DNA of 64,000 nucleotides from DASQGA01 sp963722715 (GTDB lineage Bacteria > Actinomycetota > Thermoleophilia > Gaiellales > Gaiellaceae): NCBI GenBank assembly GCA_963722715.1, contig CAVROA010000004.1, forward strand, positions 124,001 through 188,000, written 5' to 3'. The notes under the pieces were generated by a model that searched no databases, was not told the origin of the DNA, and worked only from the letters and a program-made list of their open reading frames with translations. Position numbers and translations under genes: made by a program. This document shows, piece by piece, positions 43,384-51,427 of this stretch; position 1 is the first letter of the stretch, and each line of letters opens with the position of its first letter.

Positions 43384-45249
43384 GTGAGCGTCGTCGAAGC
43401 CCGGCCGGTCACCCGGAGCGTCGATGAATGTCTCGAGGCGGCCGTCGAGCGGCTCTTCGAGCTGCAGGCGCCCGGCGGCTGGTGGTGCGGCGAGCTCGAG
43501 TCGAACGTGACCATGACTGCGCAGTACCTCTTCCTGCTGGAGTTCCTCGGGCTTCGCGACGAGGACACAACCCGGCGCTGTGTGAACGAGCTCCTCGCCC
43601 GCCAACGCGAGGACGGTACCTGGGCGATCTACTGGGATGGAGAGCCAGATCTGGCCGCCACCGTCGAGGCGTACGCCGCCTTGCGGATGGTGGGCTTGAG
43701 CGCCGACGATCCTCGGCTCGCAGACGCGCGGCGCTTCATCGAGTCCCGTGGCGGGATCGGCGCGGCGCGGGTCTTCACGCGCATCTGGCTCGCGCTCTTC
43801 GGGCTCTGGCCCTGGGAGGAGATCCAGCTACTGCCCCCGGAGCTGGTCCTCCTTCGCTCGTGGATGCCTTTCTCCGTCTACCACTTCTCGTGCTGGGCAC
43901 GCCAAACCGTCGTTCCGCTCACCGTGGTCATGCATTACCGGCCGGTTCGGGCGTTGTCGCCGGAGCGCGCCTGCCACGAGATCGATCTGGGGGTCGTTCC
44001 GCGGAAGAACACATTCGGGAAGGTCAGCGACCGCCTGCTTGCGGCTTACGCGGGACAGCCGTTTCAGCCGGGCCGCGAGCGCGCCCTCGCCGTGGCGGAG
44101 CAGTGGATCATCGACCGACAGGAGCTCGACGGCTCATGGGGCGGCATCCAACCCCCATGGGTGTGGTCGCTCATCGCGCTCGCTTGCCGCGGGCATGGGC
44201 ACGACTCGCCCTACCTGAGCCGTGGGCTCGCGGGCTGGAAGCGCTTCCTGGTGGAAGACGGCGTCCGCCTTCGGCCTGAAGCCTGCCAGTCACCGGTCTG
44301 GGATACCGCCCTCGCCCTTCTTGGCGCCGAAGCGGCCGGCGCCTCGGCCGACCACCCGGGCATCCGGCAGGGGGTGGAATGGGTGCTTCAGGAGGAGATC
44401 CGGGAGCGGGGGGACTGGTCCGTCCGTCTGCCCGGGGTAGAGCCTGCCGGGTGGGCCTTCGAATACGACAACGATCTCTACCCGGACGTTGACGACGTGG
44501 CCGTGTTGGGCCTCGCGCTCCATGAGCTCGGGAACGGCAGCGGCGCCCTCGACCGCGCCTGCCGCTGGCTCGCCGCGATGCAGTCATCCGACGACGGGTG
44601 GGGCGCCTTCGACGTGGACAACACGGCGTACTGGCTCTACCGGATCCCCTTCTGCGACTTCGGCGCGGTGATCGACCCACCGAGTGTCGACGTGACCGCT
44701 CATGTCGTCGAGCTTCTAGCGCGGAGGCCTGGCTATGAGGATGTCGTGCGGCGGGGCGTGCAGTATCTGCTCGCGAAACAGGAGCCCGACGGCTCGTGGT
44801 TCGGGCGCTGGGGGGTCAACTACGTCTACGGGACGGGCGCGGCGCTGCCCGCCCTCGCGGCCGCCGGCGTTTCCGGCATGCACCCCGCGATCCGCCGCGC
44901 CGTTGCCTGGCTTGCCTCGGTTCAGAACGAGGACGGTGGCTTCGGAGAGGATTGCCGGTCATACGAGAACGGTGAGGTCGGGCTTCCGTGGCGGGGACGC
45001 GGCGTGTCGACGCCCTCCCAGACGGCCTGGGCGCTGATCGGTCTCGTCGCCGCGGGCGAGGAGTACTCCGATTCGGCCGCCGCGGCGGCCCGGTGGCTGG
45101 TGGAGCACCAACGTGATGACGGCGACTGGGACGAGGAGCACTTCACGGGCACGGGATTTCCACGCGACTTCCTGATTCGGTATCACCTGTACCGCATCGT
45201 CTGGCCGGTACTGGCACTGGGGCGTCTGCGTCGCGCTTACGCGGGATGA
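43384..45249 (+). CDS. shc: Squalene-hopene cyclase
   Basis: A 621-residue family A triterpene cyclase from GTG 43384 behind AAAGGAGGT. The protonating motif DVDD is at residues 368-371. QW repeats are seen throughout, for example QREDGTWAIYW, QELDGSWGGIQPPWVW, QSSDDGWGAFDVDN, QEPDGSWFGRWGVNYVYG and QNEDGGFGE. It folds squalene to hopene and diplopterol in the membrane. No signal peptide is present, as expected of a monotopic enzyme. Its TGA overlaps the hpnA ATG (ATGA). Confidence 0.96.
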   Translation: MSVVEARPVTRSVDECLEAAVERLFELQAPGGWWCGELESNVTMTAQYLFLLEFLGLRDEDTTRRCVNELLARQREDGTWAIYWDGEPDLAATVEAYAALRMVGLSADDPRLADARRFIESRGGIGAARVFTRIWLALFGLWPWEEIQLLPPELVLLRSWMPFSVYHFSCWARQTVVPLTVVMHYRPVRALSPERACHEIDLGVVPRKNTFGKVSDRLLAAYAGQPFQPGRERALAVAEQWIIDRQELDGSWGGIQPPWVWSLIALACRGHGHDSPYLSRGLAGWKRFLVEDGVRLRPEACQSPVWDTALALLGAEAAGASADHPGIRQGVEWVLQEEIRERGDWSVRLPGVEPAGWAFEYDNDLYPDVDDVAVLGLALHELGNGSGALDRACRWLAAMQSSDDGWGAFDVDNTAYWLYRIPFCDFGAVIDPPSVDVTAHVVELLARRPGYEDVVRRGVQYLLAKQEPDGSWFGRWGVNYVYGTGAALPALAAAGVSGMHPAIRRAVAWLASVQNEDGGFGEDCRSYENGEVGLPWRGRGVSTPSQTAWALIGLVAAGEEYSDSAAAAARWLVEHQRDDGDWDEEHFTGTGFPRDFLIRYHLYRIVWPVLALGRLRRAYAG

Positions 45250-46148
45250 GGGCATACGTGACGGGCGCGACAGGATTCGTCGGTGGCCACGTGGCGGCGG
45301 AGCTGCGTTCCGGCGGAGCCGAGGTCAGGGACGAGCGTGTCGATCTGCTCGACCGCGGAGGGCTGGAGCGGATCATGGCCGACTGCGATGCGGTGATCCA
45401 CAGCGCTGCGCTTTACAGCTACGACGCTCCGGAGCGAGACTTCCAGCGGATCAATGTCGAAGGCACCGCCAACGTCATCGAGGCGTGCCGGAGCAAAGGA
45501 GTTCGCCGACTCATACACACGAGCACCGCGGGAACCTGCGGACCCGTGCCCGGGCGTGAGGCTACGGAGACCGACAGCCCCCCGACCTGGGAGCTGAGCA
45601 TCCCCTACAAGCGGACCAAGCTCGCCGCCGAGCGGCTGGTGATCCAGGCAGCGAGAGACGGCCTCGACGCGGTGGTCGTGAATCCCACGACACCGATCGG
45701 CCCCGGTGACAGGAAGCCGACGCCGACCGGTCGCATGATCGCCGGCGTCGCGCGCGGACGCATCCGCGCCTACGTGGCTACCACGGGGCTGAATGTGGTC
45801 GACGTGCGCGACGTGGCCCGGGGCCACGCCCTCGCTCTCGAGCGGGGGAAATCGGGCGAGCGGTATCTGCTCGGGGGCGCGAATGTTCCGCTCGAAGAGC
45901 TCTTCGGTGCGATCGCCGACCTCGCAGGGCGTCCCAGGCCGCGACTTCGAATCCCGTACGTACTGGCCCGCGCGGCCGCGGCGGTGGGCCTCGCGAACAA
46001 GGACGAGGTCAGCCTCGCCAGGTTGCCCATGTATTTCTCATCGAAAAAGGCACAAGATAGGCTCGGTTACGCACCCGGACCGGTAGCGTCTGCATTGGCT
46101 GACGCAGTCGAGGAGGCGCTGAGTCCGAACCGGAAGGGAGAGGCATGA
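45246..46148 (+). CDS. hpnA: HpnA, hopanoid-associated NAD-dependent sugar epimerase
   Basis: A 300-residue extended SDR. The cofactor motif is VTGATGFVGGHVA, the active-site pair is YKRTK, and VVNPTTPIGPGDRKPTPTG is the HpnA signature. GLNVVDVRDVARGH follows. The family is tied to hopanoid clusters, but its substrate is not settled; a role in sugar modification of the hopanoid side chain is assumed. ATGA overlaps link it to shc and to hpnH. Confidence 0.9.
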   Translation: MRAYVTGATGFVGGHVAAELRSGGAEVRDERVDLLDRGGLERIMADCDAVIHSAALYSYDAPERDFQRINVEGTANVIEACRSKGVRRLIHTSTAGTCGPVPGREATETDSPPTWELSIPYKRTKLAAERLVIQAARDGLDAVVVNPTTPIGPGDRKPTPTGRMIAGVARGRIRAYVATTGLNVVDVRDVARGHALALERGKSGERYLLGGANVPLEELFGAIADLAGRPRPRLRIPYVLARAAAAVGLANKDEVSLARLPMYFSSKKAQDRLGYAPGPVASALADAVEEALSPNRKGEA

Positions 46149-47140
46149 AGTTCCCGCTACGGAGCACCGTCCAGATTGGCCGATACGTCACCGCTCAGCG
46201 GGGCAACGATCGATACCCGCTGGTGATCATGCTCGAGCCCACGCTGGGCTGCAACATCGCGTGTATCGGCTGCGGGAAGATCCGTGAGTACGAATCGAAC
46301 AAGGCGCGGCTGACGGTCGACGAGTGCCTGCGCGCCGCCGAGGAATGTCCCGCGCCGGTGATCTCGATCTGCGGCGGCGAGCCGCTGATCTTCAAGGGGA
46401 TCGAGGACGTGGTCGCCGGCTTCCTCGAGATGAAGCGGAACATTCAGCTCTGCACGAACGCGCTCCGACTCGTGGACATGTTGGATCGGTTCGAGCCGAA
46501 CCCGCGGCTTACGTTCGTCGTCCACCTCGACGGTATGCAAGAGATTCACGACTACATCTGCGATTACCCGGGACTCTGGGACGTCGCGGTGGGAGCCATC
46601 AAGGAAGCGCGGAGCCGAGGTTTCCGTGTCTCGACGAACACCACCATCTTCAAGGAGACGCAGGTTGACGACGTCCTCCAGATGATGGACTACCTGACGA
46701 ACGCCGGGATCGACGGCATGCTCGTCGCGCCCGGATACCAGTACTCGCAGATCGACCCGAGCATGACGATGACCCGGGACGAGCACGAGGAGAAGTTCCG
46801 CGCCATCCGTGCGGGCGTTCGCAAGAACAACTACAAGTGGCTTGCGAGCCCTGTGTACCAGGACTTCCTCACGGGCGACAAGAAGCTTCCCTGCGCTCCC
46901 TGGGGATCGGTAACGCGGAACCCATACGGCTGGAAAGGCCCCTGTTACCTCCTCACGGACGGGATCTTTCCGACCTACGAGGCGCTCCTCGACGGGATCG
47001 AATGGGAGCGCTACGGTCCGGGCAACGACCACCGGTGCGAGCACTGCGGGATCCACTCGGGCTTCGAGCCCGCGGCGACGATCGCCGCGACATCGAGCGT
47101 GAAGGAGAGCCTGCGGAGCCTCGCGTGGACGCTGCGCTAG
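46145..47140 (+). CDS. hpnH: HpnH, radical SAM adenosylhopane synthase
   Basis: A 331-residue radical SAM enzyme. The [4Fe-4S] motif is C36-x3-C40-x2-C43 in GCNIACIGCGKI, and CGGEPLIF is the GGE site. CEHCGIHSGFEP near the end is a family-specific cysteine cluster. It adds a 5'-deoxyadenosyl radical to hopene to form adenosylhopane, the first step of extended C35 hopanoids. Its presence means the organism probably makes extended hopanoids. Confidence 0.95.
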   Translation: MKFPLRSTVQIGRYVTAQRGNDRYPLVIMLEPTLGCNIACIGCGKIREYESNKARLTVDECLRAAEECPAPVISICGGEPLIFKGIEDVVAGFLEMKRNIQLCTNALRLVDMLDRFEPNPRLTFVVHLDGMQEIHDYICDYPGLWDVAVGAIKEARSRGFRVSTNTTIFKETQVDDVLQMMDYLTNAGIDGMLVAPGYQYSQIDPSMTMTRDEHEEKFRAIRAGVRKNNYKWLASPVYQDFLTGDKKLPCAPWGSVTRNPYGWKGPCYLLTDGIFPTYEALLDGIEWERYGPGNDHRCEHCGIHSGFEPAATIAATSSVKESLRSLAWTLR

Positions 47141-47209
47141 GAGGGGTATGTGCGGTAGGAAACGCCGCCCGACGGCACTGAGCGCCTGCGTTTCGCCAAA
47201 CCCTCCTAG
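47137..47209 (+). repeat. Nested inverted repeats between hpnH and hpnG
   Basis: Outer arms CTAGGAGGG (47137-47145) and CCCTCCTAG (47201-47209) are perfect. Inside them GAAACGC (47159-47165) and GCGTTTC (47188-47194) are also perfect, and GGC/GCC can close an apical loop. The left outer arm includes the hpnH stop and the only SD-like AGGAGGGG here, so folding would hide it. This may be a structured leader, or a small palindromic element inserted ahead of hpnG. Confidence 0.6.
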
Positions 47210-47229
47210 GCCACCCAGGGGAAGGCCAG

Positions 47230-47811
47230 ATAACGCTCGCCTGTGCTCTCGCGTCCGAGGAGCGGGCGGCGAAGAAGGGTGGTGCCCGGGCGGCTCGGGT
47301 GGGGCTCGGCGCCGGTTTGGCGCTTCCCGAGGGGCGCATGGCCGGGTTCGGCCTCGCAGGGGCACTCGTGGACGGCCTCGAGCCCGGGACCGTCGTCACA
47401 GCGACGCGCATCGTCGACGAGGCAGGCGCGACCCTTTGGGAGGGAGAGCCGCTGTCGGTGCCCGGGGCACGTCCCGCGGTCATCTGTGCCGCTACGCAGG
47501 TCGTTGACGGTGACCTCGAGCGTGCCGGGCTTGCGGCCCGGACCGGCGCGGACGCCGTCGACCTGGAGAGCGGCCGTCTGGCCGCCAGCAGTCGGCTCGC
47601 CGGCGTCGTCAGGGCGATCTCCGACACCCCGGGGCGTCCAGTGGGCCGGCTCGCCCGCGCCAGCACGGGGGACGGGCGCGTACGCTGGGGAGTGGTGCTT
47701 CAGTCCTTCGTCACCGAACCGAGGACCGCGATGCGCGCTGCCCGCGACGCTCGCCGTGCCCTGGCTGCGCTCGAGCTCGCGGCCGGCTCGTTCCGGGTCA
47801 GGCCATCGTGA
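47230..47811 (+). CDS. hpnG: HpnG, hopanoid-associated nucleosidase/phosphorylase (start unclear)
   Basis: About 194 residues. The family resemblance starts at ITLACALASEERAAKKG and runs through VGLGAGLALPEG, FGLAGALVDGLEPGTVV and AVDLESGRLAAS, the nucleoside-binding motif. HpnG removes adenine from adenosylhopane to give ribosylhopane, the step after HpnH. Back to an in-frame TGA at 47179 there is no ATG, GTG, TTG or CTG before the conserved part; its first codon is ATA 47230. Either ATA is used, an indel hides the start, or translation begins at GTG 47299 and loses 23 residues. Coupled to ispH by GTGA. Confidence 0.8.
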   Translation: MTLACALASEERAAKKGGARAARVGLGAGLALPEGRMAGFGLAGALVDGLEPGTVVTATRIVDEAGATLWEGEPLSVPGARPAVICAATQVVDGDLERAGLAARTGADAVDLESGRLAASSRLAGVVRAISDTPGRPVGRLARASTGDGRVRWGVVLQSFVTEPRTAMRAARDARRALAALELAAGSFRVRPS

Positions 47812-48734
47812 GCAAGCGGGTCCTGATCGCGGCTCCCCGGAGCTTCTGTGCGGGAGTCGTCCGCGCGATCGACATCGTCGAGAAGCTGCTCGAGACACAC
47901 GGCCCTCCGGTCTACGTCCGACACGAGATCGTCCACAACGTGCATGTCGTCCGCGACCTGGAAGCGCGCGGGGCGATTTTCGTCGACAGCGAGGAGGACG
48001 TGCCCGAAGGCGCCCTGGTCGTTCTCTCCGCGCACGGAGTAGCTCCAGACGTCTACAAGAAGTGTGAGGAACGCAAGCTCCAGGTCGTGGACGCCGTCTG
48101 TCCGCTCGTTTCGAAGGTTCATGCAGAGGCGCGCCGGTACGCGGGGCGGGGTCTCAAGATCGCCCTGGTCGGCCATGCGGGTCACGTCGAGGTGGAGGGA
48201 ACGATGGGCGAGGCGCCCGACTCGATGCTCCTCGTCGAGGACGAGGACGACGTGCGCCGCCTCGAGATCGAGGACGGACAGGAGGTTGCCTACCTCACTC
48301 AGACGACGCTGTCGCTCGACGACACGTCTCGCGTTGTCGGTGCGCTCCGAGAGCGCTTCCCCAATCTCGTCGGTCCTCCCTCGGCAGACATCTGTTACGC
48401 CACCCAGAATCGGCAGGACGCGGTCAAGGCGATCTGTGAGCAGGCCACGGTCGTGCTCGTTGTCGGCTCCAGCACCAGCTCGAATGCGAACCGTCTCGTC
48501 GAGGTCGCACGGGACCGAGGTGTCGATGCCCATTTGATCGACGACGAATCGGACCTCGACCCGGCCTGGCTCGAAGGCCATGAGGTCGTGGGGCTCACCG
48601 CTGGCGCCTCGTCGCCCGAGGTACTCGTACGACGCGTGGCCGACCGGCTTGCCGAGCTCGGGTATGGCGAGAACGAAGAGGTCGAGATCGCGCGCGAGGA
48701 CGTCTTCTTCAGGCTGCCGGCCGAGCTTCGGTAG
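47808..48734 (+). CDS. ispH: IspH, 4-hydroxy-3-methylbut-2-enyl diphosphate reductase
   Basis: A 308-residue iron-sulfur enzyme from GTG 47808. The three cluster cysteines lie in RSFCAGV (Cys14), DAVCPLV and ICYATQNRQ; the catalytic Glu is in VEGTMGEAP, and two conserved His are in RHEIVHN and SAHGV. IspH makes IPP and DMAPP in the final step of the MEP pathway. Placing it at the end of the hopanoid operon ties precursor supply to hopanoid output. Confidence 0.95.
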   Translation: MSKRVLIAAPRSFCAGVVRAIDIVEKLLETHGPPVYVRHEIVHNVHVVRDLEARGAIFVDSEEDVPEGALVVLSAHGVAPDVYKKCEERKLQVVDAVCPLVSKVHAEARRYAGRGLKIALVGHAGHVEVEGTMGEAPDSMLLVEDEDDVRRLEIEDGQEVAYLTQTTLSLDDTSRVVGALRERFPNLVGPPSADICYATQNRQDAVKAICEQATVVLVVGSSTSSNANRLVEVARDRGVDAHLIDDESDLDPAWLEGHEVVGLTAGASSPEVLVRRVADRLAELGYGENEEVEIAREDVFFRLPAELR

Positions 48735-48755
48735 GCACCGAGCCACGGTCAGTCA

Positions 48756-49586
48756 ATGTCGGTGAGCGTTGCCTATCCAGGGCGCGACGGAGCCCATAGC
48801 GCCGCCGCCTGCGATCGACTGTTTCCGAACGGAGCCGACCTCGTTCCGCTGCCCAGCTTCGCCGCTGTCGCCCAGGCCGCAATCGCCGGTGACGTCGAGT
48901 TCGGCGTGCTCCCAATCGAGAGCTCGCTCTCGGGCCCGGTCGCCGAGACCCACGACATCCTCCACGACTCGTCTCTGTCGATCACGAACGAGACGATCTT
49001 GCCGATCCGACACTGCCTTGTCGGCCCGGAGTTGGTTCCCGTCGAACAGATCAAGATCGTTCGATCACACCCGGCCGCGCTCGACCAATGTCGCCGGCTC
49101 CTCGCCGGCATGCCCTGGGCGACCGCGATCGCTGCTGCCACGACTGCCGATGCAGCCTCCGAAGTGTCGCAGCGGCAGGATCCGACGGAGGCCGCGATCG
49201 CAAGCGAGCGGGCGGCGAAGATGTACGGGCTGACTGTCATTGCAGGCGACGTCGGCGACCATTCCGAGGCGTACACGAGGTTCGTCTCGGTCGCCCCGTA
49301 CACGAGGCTTGACCGGGAGAGCGAGACGTGGCGAACGGCGTTCTCGTTCGTAACCGACCACCAACCGGGCGCCCTGCACGCTGCGATCGAGCCATTCGGC
49401 CGCCATCGCCTGGATCTCGTCCAGTTGGTCTCGCGACCGATTCCGCATTCGCCCTGGCGCTATCGCTTCGACGCGGTGCTGGCCGGGCATCCGCTCGATC
49501 CAGTCGTTCGGGAGACACTTGCCGAGGTGACCAGTCTCACTCTCTGGCTGGCTGTATTCGGCTCCTATCCCGCCACCGACCGCTAG
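48756..49586 (+). CDS. pheA: Prephenate dehydratase with ACT domain
   Basis: A 276-residue monofunctional enzyme. It begins VAYPGRDGAHSAAACDRLFP, has FGVLPIESSLSGPVAETHD, and the catalytic Thr motif EAYTRFVSV. The C-terminal ACT domain (from about residue 195) has PGALHAAIEPFGRHRLDLVQLVSRPI-like order with the ESRP motif changed to VSRP, so phenylalanine binding may differ. It converts prephenate to phenylpyruvate in Phe synthesis. It lies 21 bases after ispH without a clear ribosome site. Confidence 0.9.
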   Translation: MSVSVAYPGRDGAHSAAACDRLFPNGADLVPLPSFAAVAQAAIAGDVEFGVLPIESSLSGPVAETHDILHDSSLSITNETILPIRHCLVGPELVPVEQIKIVRSHPAALDQCRRLLAGMPWATAIAAATTADAASEVSQRQDPTEAAIASERAAKMYGLTVIAGDVGDHSEAYTRFVSVAPYTRLDRESETWRTAFSFVTDHQPGALHAAIEPFGRHRLDLVQLVSRPIPHSPWRYRFDAVLAGHPLDPVVRETLAEVTSLTLWLAVFGSYPATDR

Positions 49587-49604
49587 GGCACGCTTGTAAA
49601 GGAG

Positions 49605-49630
49605 CCGGGGCGCCGCGGGCGGCGCCCCGG
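49605..49630. terminator. Bidirectional stem-loop terminator
   Basis: CCGGGGCGCC and GGCGCCCCGG form a perfect 10-pair GC stem with a GCGGGC loop, between the convergent pheA and small membrane-protein genes. ATTGTT follows on the plus strand; on the minus strand the tail is CTCCTTTAC. Confidence 0.75.
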
Positions 49631-49662
49631 ATTGTTCATACCGGCGGGATCGAGGCGTCGTC

Positions 49663-49800
49663 TCAGGTGGCCCCGAAGGCCGCCCGCACCGCGAGCCCGA
49701 CGAGCCCGAGGACCAAGAGGGTCGCGACCAGAACGAACAGGAATTTCCAGATCCCGCGTGCGAGCCATCGTGCGGTCGGGTTCACTCCGTCGTTCGGCAT
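49663..49800 (-). CDS. Small single-span membrane protein
   Basis: A 45-residue protein from ATG 49800. A polar N-terminus is followed by one membrane helix, KFLFVLVATLLVLGLVGLAV, and a short tail. A GGAGGG lies 15 bases or so upstream, further than ideal. It lies downstream of the secreted-protein gene on the same strand. No family recognised; too short for firm proof of coding. Confidence 0.5.
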   Translation of the reverse strand: MPNDGVNPTARWLARGIWKFLFVLVATLLVLGLVGLAVRAAFGAT

Positions 49801-49823
49801 GCTCTCGCCCTTATCCCTCCTAG

Positions 49824-50429
49824 TCACTTGCCCGTGGAGTAGGAGAACGAGCCGTTGGCGCGCGAGTTGATCCGCACCCACGGGTAGTACTCGCCCACGC
49901 ATCCGATCTTGAGGACGCAGTTCGTGAACCGGGCCTGGCGGAAAGAGGTATGGCCGCTGTACGTGGTCCCGCAGCACCAGATGTACCAGGATCCCCACGA
50001 CGAGACCACTCCGTAGTACTGATAGTTCGGATCCACGTTGGTGACATAGGTGGTCACTTCCCTGGAGAGGATGCGCGGGTAGTTCCAGCACCAGCGCTTC
50101 CGCTGCCAGAACTTGAACGCGACGAAGCCCAGGAAGGTCCGATGGACCCGCGCGACGCCGACCGTCCGGCAGTAGTACGTCGAGATCGTCCGGCCCAGCG
50201 TGTCGCGGTGGACAACCTCCGCAACAGGGCCTGCGGCAATGTCGACCTCAGGGTCTACCAACTCTGTCTCCGCGCTTGTCTCCACAGCCTCGGCCGCTGC
50301 TGTCAGCGACGTCGAGCTCTCAGGGATCGGCTCGGCCTCCGGTGTCTGTCCCTCGGCGCCTGCCGGGCCCGCGGCGAGGAGGAAGAGAAGAGCTGCGCAC
50401 GTCGCGCACCCAGATGTTCGCATGCTCAT
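49824..50429 (-). CDS. Secreted cysteine- and tyrosine-rich protein of unknown function
   Basis: A 201-residue protein. A signal peptide (CAALLFLLAAGPAGAEG, cleavage near residue 26) is followed by a low-complexity acidic segment and then a mature domain of about 120 residues from RTISTYYCRTVG. It is rich in Trp, Tyr and Cys, including WYIWCCGTTYSGHTSF and NCVLKIGCVGEYYPW. Six cysteines suggest disulfides. AAGGAGGTG lies upstream of the start; two ATGs two codons apart compete. No domain recognised. Confidence 0.65.
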   Translation of the reverse strand: MSMRTSGCATCAALLFLLAAGPAGAEGQTPEAEPIPESSTSLTAAAEAVETSAETELVDPEVDIAAGPVAEVVHRDTLGRTISTYYCRTVGVARVHRTFLGFVAFKFWQRKRWCWNYPRILSREVTTYVTNVDPNYQYYGVVSSWGSWYIWCCGTTYSGHTSFRQARFTNCVLKIGCVGEYYPWVRINSRANGSFSYSTGK

Positions 50430-50538
50430 CGTTCATGTCACACCTCCTTCCCGACCACACGGTCGCGGGCTCGATCTTCCAGTCCAGACTACGCCGGTGA
50501 AGCGCACTTAACTACGGCCTTTTCGACCGTGTCTGTGC

Positions 50539-51417
50539 CTACATCGCGCCGGAATGCGCCTCGCCTAGCCCCTCCAGACACGCGCCCACGAGACGGGGAA
50601 GCGACTCGACGTCGTAACCGCCCTCGAGAACAAGCGCGAAACGCTCTGCCAGGCCAGCCGAACGCCGGCCAAGCTCGCGAAAGCCATCCTCGCTGACCCT
50701 CATCCCGCCGATCGGGTCGCTTGCCGCCGCGTCGAAACCGGCCGAAACGAGCAGCAGCTCGGGCTCGAAGGCGCGGATGGCGGGCTCCACGATCGTTTCC
50801 ATGTGCTCCGCGTACTCCTCGTCGCCGGTACCAGCGGGGAGCGGCACGTTCAGAGTGGTCGCGTTTCCCTCGCCGGGGCCGCCGCTACCCGGATAAAACG
50901 GCCATTGGTGGATCGAGACGAAAAGGACACCGTCATCGTCCCAGAACTCGTCCTGGGTCCCATTCCCGTGGTGCACGTCCCAGTCGAGGATCGCGAGCCG
51001 GCCTATGCCCAGCTCCCGCTGTGCAAATCGGGCCGCCACCGCGATGTTGTTGAAGAGGCAGAAGCCCATGGAGCGATCGCGGAGGGCATGGTGGCCGGGG
51101 GGCCGCACGAGGGCGAAGCCCGACTGCTCGACGGCCTGAATCGCGGCCCCCGCCGCGAGTTGCGCCACCTCGAAGCTCGAGGCAGTGCAGATCGTGTCCG
51201 GATCCAGGAGGACGGTCTGGCCGAGCTCCGATGTGCTCCGCACCAACTCGACGTAGTCGGCATCGTGTACGAGCTCCAGCTCGGGGAGCGTCGCGGGGCG
51301 AGCCTCCACGAAGTCCGGAAAGGCGCGAAGCAAGCCGGCGAGGCGCTCGGGCCGCTCCGGATGGCTGCCCGTCGGATGCAGCCGCCCGAAGCTGGGATGG
51401 CTGATCAACGGCAGCAC
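50539..51417 (-). CDS. Histone-deacetylase-family hydrolase (AcuC/acetylpolyamine amidohydrolase type)
   Basis: A 292-residue zinc amidohydrolase from GTG 51417. It has HPSFGRLHPTGSHPERPERL at the start, the tandem histidines in RPPGHHA, zinc ligands in ILDWDVHHGNGTQ and SAGFDAAASDP, and LEGGYDVESLP. Bacterial relatives deacetylate acetyl-CoA synthetase or acetylated polyamines. Given amine-catabolism genes elsewhere in the window, either is possible. It is 10 bases downstream of the exonuclease gene. Confidence 0.9.
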   Translation of the reverse strand: MLPLISHPSFGRLHPTGSHPERPERLAGLLRAFPDFVEARPATLPELELVHDADYVELVRSTSELGQTVLLDPDTICTASSFEVAQLAAGAAIQAVEQSGFALVRPPGHHALRDRSMGFCLFNNIAVAARFAQRELGIGRLAILDWDVHHGNGTQDEFWDDDGVLFVSIHQWPFYPGSGGPGEGNATTLNVPLPAGTGDEEYAEHMETIVEPAIRAFEPELLLVSAGFDAAASDPIGGMRVSEDGFRELGRRSAGLAERFALVLEGGYDVESLPRLVGACLEGLGEAHSGAM

Positions 51418-51427
51418 GATGGTGACG

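Noticed and set aside
47141..47245. Possible cobalamin riboswitch between hpnH and hpnG (GGCACTG, GGGGAAGGCC)
   Set aside because: The diagnostic B12-box (AGTCAGGA...CCTGCC) and P-helix order are missing. Only short motif coincidences were found, so I report just the inverted repeats.
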